Assembly (NCBI GenBank): GCA_004195335.1
Contig: SDWK01000571.1
Span: forward strand, 1 to 5,035
Direction: 5' to 3'
DNA from: Shewanella sp.
GTDB lineage: Bacteria; Pseudomonadota; Gammaproteobacteria; Enterobacterales; Shewanellaceae
Length of the DNA: 5,035 nt
In this document: in pieces, positions 1 through 4,882 of the stretch
Layout of the letters: every line of letters starts with the position of its first letter
Position numbering within the stretch: the first letter of the stretch is position 1
Program-made: the position numbers and the translations under genes
The notes under the pieces: model-generated
What the model was told of the DNA's origin: nothing
Databases searched by the model: none
The model's input: only the letters and a program-made list of their open reading frames with translations

Positions 1-48
1 GAAGTCCCAGTGACTATCGGTGAAAAGCTCTCTGAAGATCAACAATAA
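1..48 (+). CDS. C-terminal end of an unidentified protein (5' part outside window)
   Basis: The first frame is open from base 1 and ends at TAA (46-48), giving the 15-residue tail EVPVTIGEKLSEDQQ. A hairpin follows 14 bases after the stop, which supports a genuine gene end. The beta-strand-like VPVTIGE followed by a polar tail resembles the end of some PDZ domains of HtrA-type proteases (R-x-G-x4-V-x-V-T-x-G-E), but so short a piece cannot identify a family and no function is assigned. The gene is convergent with the small minus-strand gene at 173-340. Confidence 0.6.
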   Translation, partial: EVPVTIGEKLSEDQQ

Positions 49-62
49 TAATTAATCAAATT

Positions 63-90
63 GGCTGCCATTCGCCCTCGAATGGTAGCC
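63..90. terminator. Hairpin, probable terminator shared by convergent genes
   Basis: Arms ggctgccattcg (63-74) and cgaatggtagcc (79-90) pair over 12 positions with one G-T wobble around a 4-base loop (ccct). On the plus strand it follows the stop at 46-48 and is followed by a short, impure T stretch (gtattt). On the minus strand it lies about 80 bases beyond the stop of the small gene and is followed by AT-rich sequence. The stem is strong but neither side has a clean T run, so intrinsic termination is likely rather than certain. Confidence 0.6.
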
Positions 91-172
91 GTATTTCACG
101 GTTCCCCTTAAAACACCTTAGATACTCAAACGGGTCTAATCCTTTCCTTTCGAGAGGCAACATCTTTTAAAG

Positions 173-340
173 CTAAGCTTTGTGATCAATCGTTTTTAAT
201 AGTCCAACCCAAAAAGCGAGCTCAAACAGTACTCCTAATAGCATGAAGATTATTGCCCCACTTGAAAAGCTGGCTGCATAACACACCACAGCTGCGACTA
301 TCACCAAGATCAACACACAGATCCTTAACCATATATTCAT
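173..340 (-). CDS. Small two-helix membrane protein, 55 aa, function unknown
   Basis: ATG at 338-340, stop TAG at 173-175, 55 codons. Start choice is supported by GGGAG five bases upstream of the ATG within an A/T-rich leader. The protein begins MNIWLR and then has two hydrophobic stretches, about residues 4-24 (rich in V, I, L, A, with Cys8 and Cys20) and 29-48 (GAIIFMLLGV onward), separated by the short polar turn SFSSG. It ends with the charged tail KTIDHKA. Arg6 before the first helix and Lys49, His53 and Lys54 after the second would favour both ends facing the cytoplasm by the positive-inside rule. One acidic residue (Glu40) sits inside the second helix. I do not recognise a family. It stands alone between the hairpin at 63-90 and a long non-coding stretch, with no visible link to the cytochrome module. 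The pattern of ribosome site plus clean two-helix topology argues against a chance frame. Confidence 0.6.
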   Translation of the reverse strand: MNIWLRICVLILVIVAAVVCYAASFSSGAIIFMLLGVLFELAFWVGLLKTIDHKA

Positions 341-448
341 AAAAACTCCCTTTAAAAAGCACGCCGATATCTACAGATTAGCTCAACCTGGACAGTAGCT
401 ATAATGAATAAGTTTTCATGAAAGGAGCAAAGTAATGGTTAACGGCTA

Positions 449-472
449 GTGACTTGTATTTTGTGACTTGTA
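449..472. repeat. 10-base direct repeat, 14-base period
   Basis: gtgacttgta occurs at 449-458 and 463-472. The 14-base offset is twice the 7-base period of the agctcgt array at 640-670, and acttgta resembles a shifted version of that unit (gctcgta), so this may be a decayed heptamer array. Confidence 0.5.
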
Positions 473-639
473 GCTGATGGCAAGTAATCCACCGTCATGC
501 TGAACGATTCTGTTTATAAAGAGCAACATCCAGCTTCAACGCAAACTTTCTCTAATCATGATTCAAAAATGCTACAGGGTATGGACCCTGCTTTCTACAA
601 AATAAGAGTTCAGTGCGACAAAAATGAATTTCAGATTAT

Positions 640-670
640 AGCTCGTAGCTCGTAGCTCGTAGCTCGTAGC
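640..670. repeat. Heptamer tandem repeat agctcgt, 4.4 copies
   Basis: Four exact copies of agctcgt (640-646, 647-653, 654-660, 661-667) followed by agc (668-670). There are no mismatches within the array, so it is recent or kept uniform by slippage. It is not in a coding region and lies about 30 bases past the terminator of the cytochrome gene. Confidence 0.95.
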
Positions 671-701
671 CAATAGTGACCAACAGAGGGTATCAAGCAA
701 T

Positions 702-736
702 AAAAAAAGCCACTCCGATAATTAATTGGAGTGGCT
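702..736 (-). terminator. Intrinsic terminator of the octahaem cytochrome gene
   Basis: On the minus strand a perfect 9-bp stem (agccactcc, 728-736 paired with 708-716), with an 11-base AT-rich loop, runs directly into a run of T (complement of 702-708). It begins 47 bases beyond the cytochrome stop codon. Stem, position and T run make this a standard rho-independent terminator. Confidence 0.93.
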
Positions 737-783
737 CGATGGGCAAGGGACTAAATTAAAAGATTATTATCATTATAATGCGT

Positions 784-2406
784 TTACTTATGTATCTTAG
801 GTAAATCCGCAGCTCTTTTGGCAAAGTCGTCATGACACTCACCACAAGAGAACTCAGCAGTAACCCAAGGGTTCTGGAAGGTGTCTTTACCATCTGCGTT
901 GGTAATAAACTGCTTCGCATCGGCAGAGATATCCATGGTGAAGGTGTGAGACTTCACATCACCAAATATTACGCCACCCTCTGATGTACGAGTTGTTGCA
1001 CTCTTAGCCAGCTCAGGCATATGACAAGTTGTACACTCTGTCGCAGCATGTGGTGCCGCAGCCCAACCATTTTGTGCAAACTCCATCTCGCCCAAGCCTG
1101 CCGCATTGTGACAATCAGTACACTCTTTAGTCAGTGCTGCCTCATGTCCAGTCTTATCTCTGTTGACTGTTGACATATGAGAGTCGTGACAAGTGGTACA
1201 GCTCATGCTCTTCTTGGGACCAAGCTCTTCACCGGTTGTTGGATTAACACCCAACATCTCATCGCCTGTTTGGTGATGCTTACTCAAACCACTGCCATTG
1301 GCAATGATACGACCACCCACATTAGATCCTTCTGGGAAGGCGACGTTGTAAGGTGTAACGAATGAAGGATAGTCCTTCTCACCATCACGAGTATGACACT
1401 CGGCGCACGTTACGGCTTTACCATAGGCCATATCATCGGCTAAGAAATCTTCGGTTGTTCTAGCCGTAGCCAACTTCACAATATTGTCTTTTGAAGGTGC
1501 CTTAGCATGGAAGCTACCCGCGCCGTGACAAGACTCACACTGCACACCAGCTGCAGCAAAGGTTCCATCGATACCGATCAAGCCATCTTGATGACCATCT
1601 AAGTTACGTATATCGCCGTCTTCTGTGGTATTACGTTTCCAACCTGTTGTATGACAGTTACCACAGTTATACTTCTTATCGACATCACCCGCGTGATATC
1701 CGCCCATAGACTCGGCGCCCAAGACCCCGCCATTAGCCTCGATGTTGTACTGCACCCCCGAGCCTGTGACGATATAGCCATCGGCATCCAGCCAACGCAT
1801 CTTCCAATGGTAGCCACCTACGACGTAACTGGCCTCATCATAGCTGGTTGGAGCACCCAATGTATTGTCTGCTCCGGTTATGAAATCAATAGCTCCGGTA
1901 ACGTCGGTAAATGGAAATTCTGGGATACCGCCATCTACTATCTTATTTAACTTAAAGTTATGACCTGTCTCAAGATAAGTAGATTTAGTGGTATGACAAC
2001 TTAAGCAAGTTTCAGTGCCTACATAAGCGAGTACTTCTGGCTCTGGCAACGCTTCAACGGTAACCGTCACTTCACCCGTCGCCTCATCGGTGCCGTCAGT
2101 AATGGTGTAGTTAAACTTCACTTCGCCAGCGGTTGCACCTGCAGTGAAGTCAATTTTTCCGGCGTTAATAACGGCACTATCGGAGTCAACAGATACAAGA
2201 GATAAGGTATCACCATCAGCATCGGTATCGTTGGCCAGCACATCGATGGTCACAACTTCTGATACTGTTACCGTAGCTGCATCAGCAACGACAACGGGGG
2301 CGTTGTTCACTGGTAGCGTGATGTCATCATTATCACTACCACAGGCGACCAACATGGTTATCATGCTGGCAAGTGCCAGTTTTTTGTATGGAATTTGTAC
2401 GTTCAT
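784..2406 (-). CDS. Octahaem c-type cytochrome lipoprotein with N-terminal cadherin/Ig-like domain
   Basis: 540 aa; ATG at 2404-2406 with GAGGA seven bases upstream. A signal peptide ends in the lipobox LVAC, making Cys22 the acylated residue; Gly at +2 does not signal inner-membrane retention, so outer-membrane anchoring is likely. Residues about 33-118 form one cadherin/bacterial Ig-like repeat with NNAPV and the acidic, probably Ca-binding DTDADGD (61-66). The rest is a multihaem domain with eight CxxCH motifs at Cys134, 248, 290, 334, 403, 429, 458 and 521, opened by YVGTETCLSCH, as in cytochrome c554-type proteins. Other histidines (149, 200, 237, 300, 410, 421, 453, 487, 539) can serve as distal ligands. 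CHMP followed by KSHTF recalls the NrfA/hydroxylamine-oxidoreductase superfamily, but no CxxCK site is present. Electron transfer or reduction of an unknown acceptor at the cell envelope is inferred; the haems must be attached in the periplasm. The kinase/regulator pair upstream probably controls it. Confidence 0.9.
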   Translation of the reverse strand: MNVQIPYKKLALASMITMLVACGSDNDDITLPVNNAPVVVADAATVTVSEVVTIDVLANDTDADGDTLSLVSVDSDSAVINAGKIDFTAGATAGEVKFNYTITDGTDEATGEVTVTVEALPEPEVLAYVGTETCLSCHTTKSTYLETGHNFKLNKIVDGGIPEFPFTDVTGAIDFITGADNTLGAPTSYDEASYVVGGYHWKMRWLDADGYIVTGSGVQYNIEANGGVLGAESMGGYHAGDVDKKYNCGNCHTTGWKRNTTEDGDIRNLDGHQDGLIGIDGTFAAAGVQCESCHGAGSFHAKAPSKDNIVKLATARTTEDFLADDMAYGKAVTCAECHTRDGEKDYPSFVTPYNVAFPEGSNVGGRIIANGSGLSKHHQTGDEMLGVNPTTGEELGPKKSMSCTTCHDSHMSTVNRDKTGHEAALTKECTDCHNAAGLGEMEFAQNGWAAAPHAATECTTCHMPELAKSATTRTSEGGVIFGDVKSHTFTMDISADAKQFITNADGKDTFQNPWVTAEFSCGECHDDFAKRAADLPKIHK

Positions 2407-2434
2407 AAGTTCATCCTCACTTGGCTTTATTGAT

Positions 2435-2460
2435 ATCGCCTACATTGCAGGGAGGGCGAT
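2435..2460. promoter_or_regulatory. Inverted repeat at the predicted transcription start of the cytochrome gene
   Basis: Perfect 6-base arms atcgcc (2435-2440) and ggcgat (2455-2460) with a 14-base spacer. The right arm overlaps the proposed -10 box and the left arm lies about 30 bases before the start codon. It could be an operator or a leader hairpin; the arms are short enough to arise by chance. Confidence 0.3.
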
Positions 2461-2487
2461 TAAGATGTCTCTTTGGACATGCGTCAA
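2459..2487 (-). promoter_or_regulatory. Candidate sigma-70 promoter of the cytochrome gene
   Basis: On the minus strand TTGACG (complement of 2482-2487, 5 of 6 to consensus) and CTTAAT (complement of 2459-2464, 4 of 6) are separated by 17 bases. Transcription would start near 2452, giving a leader of about 46 bases. This is the best-spaced box pair noticed in the gap. Confidence 0.45.
2465..2480. promoter_or_regulatory. Inverted repeat ATGTC-N6-GACAT in the promoter spacer, possible operator
   Basis: Arms atgtc (2465-2469) and gacat (2476-2480) fill almost the whole spacer between the proposed -35 and -10 boxes of the cytochrome promoter. Dimeric winged-helix proteins of the ArsR type often bind imperfect palindromes overlapping promoters, so the adjacent regulator is a candidate ligand. 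Binding is inferred from position only. Confidence 0.35.
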
Positions 2488-2524
2488 GTATTGAGGGATT
2501 ACCCCTAAAGGGATAGATAAGGGG

Positions 2525-2553
2525 AGTTCACAACCAGATTGAAGTTGTGAACT
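2525..2553. promoter_or_regulatory. Perfect 10-bp inverted repeat between regulator and cytochrome genes
   Basis: Arms agttcacaac (2525-2534) and gttgtgaact (2544-2553), 9-base loop. It lies about 50 bases past the regulator stop and 119 bases before the cytochrome start. It could be a transcript-end hairpin for the regulator, but the minus-strand sequence after it (cccctta) has no T run, so it is not a canonical intrinsic terminator. An RNA-processing/attenuation hairpin or a protein-binding site remains possible. The half sites face outward relative to the CRP consensus (TCACA...TGTGA), so it is not a CRP site. Confidence 0.55.
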
Positions 2554-2602
2554 ATAGTTATCAGAAATTTGTTAAGTAGCTGTTTATAAAGAGGATTAAA
2601 AA

Positions 2603-3235
2603 TCAGGATAAGTTATGATGTTGTAAAACAAATTGACCTGTATTTGTCAAAATATAGATCTTCCTCTCGTTTTGCATAACGAGTCCCGCTTTCTTGAGCT
2701 GACGCAGATGAAAATTAAACTTAGTATGATCTTCCACTCCAACCAAACGACACAGATCCATAAATTTCAATTCTTTATGGCAAGCAAGCGACTTTAAGGT
2801 TTCACGCCGTAGCGGATTAGCTAATGCAGCGTAGACACTATCGGAGTCGATATCGGCACTCGATCTCAGTAGCTGCTTTTCGGCAATACTACGCCGTATG
2901 GTCATAATGAGATCGACACTCTTAAACGGCTTAGTCAGCACACTGTCAGCACCTTTTTTCATTGCATCTACCGCAGTGTCTACCGTGGCATAGGCCGTAA
3001 CAATCACCACAGCCATAAAGGGGTTTTCCTGCCTCAGATTAGAAATTGCTTCAACCCCCGTCATGCCTGACATCACCAGATCCATTAATGCGATATCGAA
3101 AGAGTGGGTTTGACAGGCCAAAATAGCCTCCTCCGCACTAGGAACGTCGATCACATCGAAACCTTCAAGCTCGAGAATATCGACCATATTTGTGCGAAGA
3201 TCCGTATCGTCTTCTGCAATTAACACTCGCGTCAT
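2603..3235 (-). CDS. Two-component response regulator with ArsR-like winged-helix output
   Basis: 210 aa from the ATG at 3233-3235, chosen because GGGGAGG lies just upstream and the receiver begins at once (MTRVLIAEDD). A longer frame from GTG (3260-3262) would add nine residues but has no ribosome site and would absorb this Shine-Dalgarno sequence. Residues 1-120 are a receiver with acidic pocket Asp9/Asp10, phosphoacceptor Asp52 (ALMDLVMSG), Thr80, Tyr82 and Lys102 (TKPF). A short linker (about 121-133) leads to a winged helix at 134-205, typical of ArsR-type domains: YAALANPLRRETL, HTKFNFHLRQLKKAGLV as recognition helix, KIYILTNTG as wing. The ArsR metal motif ELCVCDL reads ELKFMDL here (155-161), so the domain is not expected to bind metal by that site; phosphorylation should replace metal as signal. 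The kinase gene lies 171 bases upstream and is the probable partner; the cytochrome gene 196 bases downstream is the likeliest target. Target genes are inferred. Confidence 0.88.
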   Translation of the reverse strand: MTRVLIAEDDTDLRTNMVDILELEGFDVIDVPSAEEAILACQTHSFDIALMDLVMSGMTGVEAISNLRQENPFMAVVIVTAYATVDTAVDAMKKGADSVLTKPFKSVDLIMTIRRSIAEKQLLRSSADIDSDSVYAALANPLRRETLKSLACHKELKFMDLCRLVGVEDHTKFNFHLRQLKKAGLVMQNERKIYILTNTGQFVLQHHNLS

Positions 3236-3262
3236 CCACCCTCCCCTTTTTTTAACGGACAC

Positions 3263-3276
3263 TTACATAGATGTAA
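3263..3276. promoter_or_regulatory. 14-base palindrome upstream of the regulator gene, possible autoregulatory operator
   Basis: TTACAT (3263-3268) and ATGTAA (3271-3276) form perfect arms around two bases, 27 bases upstream of the regulator ATG. The length and symmetry suit a small dimeric DNA-binding protein, so autoregulation is possible. AT-rich palindromes of this size also arise by chance. Confidence 0.3.
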
Positions 3277-3337
3277 AACCATACCAAATTTCAAAGATAC
3301 CGTCCTGCCTGACTTCTCGTTATTGATAAGACTCAAA

Positions 3338-3367
3338 AGTATAACTATATGCGCTCAACCTAAACAA
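3338..3367 (-). promoter_or_regulatory. Weak candidate promoter of the response regulator gene
   Basis: On the minus strand a good -10 box TATACT (complement of 3338-3343, 5 of 6) is preceded at 18 bases by a poor -35 TTGTTT (complement of 3362-3367). It would give the regulator a leader of about 95 bases containing the palindrome at 3263-3276. The AT-rich setting makes chance matches common. Confidence 0.22.
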
Positions 3368-3406
3368 ATAATCATACAAATACAGTTAAAACAACAGATT
3401 GTATAT

Positions 3407-4801
3407 TTAACCATCCGTTTTCAAGAAACGCATTTCGACTCGGGTTCCACGCCCGAGTTCACTGTTAATGATTATTGCCCCCTGATGTAGAGTGACAATC
3501 TGTTCACAGATAGCCAGACCAAGCCCAGTCCCCTGACCTATTGGCTTAGTTGAATAAAAAAGTTCGGTTGCTCTGGACTGGCTTTCGCTATCCATCCCCG
3601 TCCCCCAATCTTCAACGGTTAACATAACATAGGTTTCAGACTCACTGACCTCAATGGCAATATCACTTCCAGATTTAGTTGCGTCTATGGCGTTAGTCAG
3701 TAGATTGATGAGCAACTCCTCCAATTTCACCTTCTGTCCCACCATCGTTATCCCTTCATCACAATCAACATTGATCCTGTGACCATGATGTTTATGGGAC
3801 AAGAGCTGGATAGAGGCATTAATGACTTCAAGCAAAGACACCGTTACATTGTTCCCGGTCGCAGGACGTGCGTAAGCAAGTAACTCCTTACTAATCTCAG
3901 AGGCGCGCTCAATCCCCAGGCTAATACGATCGATATACTTGATTTGCTGTTCATTTAAGTTAGGTGATTTTCGCTGCAGGATATCCAGGGCTAAGGTCGA
4001 AGAGGCAAGAGGGTTATTGATCTCGTGAGCCACACCCATGGCTAAGTGCCCTATCGCCTTATATTTATCAGCTTCAATAGCACGCTTGAGCTTAGCTTCG
4101 GTCGCCAGCTCCTTCTCAATATCGAAAACTTTTAATGCCTTAAACAGAGTAAACAGAATCAATGCACCGGCTAACGTTCGAAACACTGGAACACTGTGGT
4201 GTAGATCCGTAGGGACTAATCCGGATAAGACACCGTAGAAAAGCAGACCGACTCCCGTTGCGATAAAGTAACTTCCATATTCATGCTGCTCACGCATCAA
4301 GTTATAACCATACAGCGCAATCCCGATTGCGGCTAACAAAGCACTACCAAATCCCAGGAAGAGGCGGGTGTAAAATGTGGCTTCCAAAAAGGTGTTATCG
4401 GCGAGATAGATGGCGTGTGAGTAGTAAATAACCGTCACTAAGTACGCTAAAAACGTCACAATGACCACACCCTGCCCAACCTTAGCGACCCACTTGGACC
4501 CAATACCAAACAATAGCCAGGCAAACACCATCAAAGATGCATAGGAGAGAAACAACTTTAAGAGCCTGAGCCACTCGGCCATAATGTGATACTTATCTGG
4601 AATATCCCCACTAAATTCAAGAAGGTACAGCTCTGACCATTCATGAAAAGCATGGGTAAAACCAAATAGTGCCAGCGCCCAGAGGATGGGGGCAATTTTA
4701 AGTTGGCTGTATTTAAAATTTCGAAATACAACCACACAGCCTATTGAAAAAAAGACTAGGCCATAGAAGAGATAAATATTAAACGTAATAAATGTCGGCA
4801 T
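3407..4801 (-). CDS. Membrane sensor histidine kinase, seven-helix N-terminal domain
   Basis: 464 aa. ATG at 4799-4801 follows an in-frame TAA 9 bases upstream, and the next Met (74) is inside the membrane domain, so this start is taken despite a poor ribosome site. Hydrophobic segments near residues 5-27, 36-54, 80-100, 108-128, 143-165, 176-196 and 205-222 give about seven helices with no large periplasmic domain, PAS or HAMP. Helix 2 carries His50, His53 and Glu54 (THAFHEW), candidates for ligand or cofactor contact. A charged linker (226-248) leads to the dimerisation domain with phosphoacceptor His259 (MGVAHEINNPL, NtrB-like) and a complete ATPase domain: N box Asn366/Asn370 (LINLLTNAIDAT), G1 DWGTGMD (398-404), F region FYSTKP (415-420) and G2 GQGTGLGLA (422-430). 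All catalytic parts are intact. The downstream response regulator is its probable partner. The stimulus is unknown; an embedded sensor points to a membrane or respiratory-chain-linked signal rather than a periplasmic solute. Confidence 0.92.
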   Translation of the reverse strand: MPTFITFNIYLFYGLVFFSIGCVVVFRNFKYSQLKIAPILWALALFGFTHAFHEWSELYLLEFSGDIPDKYHIMAEWLRLLKLFLSYASLMVFAWLLFGIGSKWVAKVGQGVVIVTFLAYLVTVIYYSHAIYLADNTFLEATFYTRLFLGFGSALLAAIGIALYGYNLMREQHEYGSYFIATGVGLLFYGVLSGLVPTDLHHSVPVFRTLAGALILFTLFKALKVFDIEKELATEAKLKRAIEADKYKAIGHLAMGVAHEINNPLASSTLALDILQRKSPNLNEQQIKYIDRISLGIERASEISKELLAYARPATGNNVTVSLLEVINASIQLLSHKHHGHRINVDCDEGITMVGQKVKLEELLINLLTNAIDATKSGSDIAIEVSESETYVMLTVEDWGTGMDSESQSRATELFYSTKPIGQGTGLGLAICEQIVTLHQGAIIINSELGRGTRVEMRFLKTDG

Positions 4802-4843
4802 GGTCTGAACTTACCACAAATAACTAACATTCAAAGTGATCTA

Positions 4844-4857
4844 ATACCAATCGGTAT
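4844..4857. repeat. Palindromic element ATACC-aatc-GGTAT
   Basis: Arms atacc (4844-4848) and ggtat (4853-4857). The string taataccaatcggtat resembles a short palindrome I recall as common between genes in Shewanella and related marine bacteria, often at the edge of longer dispersed repeats. It lies 43 bases upstream of the kinase start and could therefore sit in its promoter region; no convincing promoter boxes were found there. Confidence 0.4.
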
Positions 4858-4882
4858 AAAGATGTGATCGCTCAGCGAAAAT

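Larger units (their letters stand above)
341..701. other. Non-coding stretch with degenerate repeats and a small hairpin
   Basis: No convincing gene is present. It holds the leader of the small membrane-protein gene (341-360), a patch with the 10-base direct repeat gtgacttgta at 449-458 and 463-472, a hairpin with arms cagggt (575-580) and accctg (585-590), and the heptamer array at 640-670. The text around 491-500 (accgtcatgc, then tgaac) resembles dispersed intergenic repeats I recall from Shewanella and Vibrio, but that is memory and not a comparison. A 52-codon plus-strand open frame (497-655) lacks a ribosome site and ends inside the heptamer array, so it was not called. Confidence 0.6.

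Noticed and set aside
575..590. Intrinsic terminator at the cagggt/accctg hairpin
   Set aside because: Only a 6-bp stem, no T run on either strand, and no gene ending nearby.
497..655. 52-codon plus-strand open frame beginning MLNDSVYKEQ
   Set aside because: No ribosome binding site, an in-frame stop just upstream, and its 3' end runs into the heptamer array; the region reads as non-coding repeat-like sequence.
640..670. CRISPR array
   Set aside because: The 7-base units are contiguous with no spacers, far shorter than CRISPR repeats, and no cas gene is present.
1177..1365. 62-codon plus-strand frame inside the cytochrome gene
   Set aside because: It lies wholly antisense to well-supported CxxCH-coding sequence and has no recognisable protein features.
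1599..1950. Overlapping frames on both strands (minus 72 codons, plus 99 codons)
   Set aside because: Both overlap the haem-binding domain and have no independent start signal or domain.
2144..2494. 116-codon plus-strand frame, Ser/Thr-rich
   Set aside because: It is the complement of the repetitive Ig-like domain and signal peptide; the composition follows from the Val/Thr/Asp codons opposite.
2525..2553. CRP/FNR-type operator
   Set aside because: Half sites face the wrong way for CRP (TCACA first, TGTGA second) with 13 bases between them, and there is no TTGAT-N4-ATCAA pattern.
3236..3262. Nine-residue N-terminal extension of the response regulator from a GTG start
   Set aside because: No ribosome site before the GTG, and the extension would translate the strong GGGGAGG that precedes the ATG at 3235.
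4038..4238. 66-codon plus-strand frame inside the kinase gene
   Set aside because: Antisense to the linker and phosphoacceptor region of a complete kinase, with no supporting signals.
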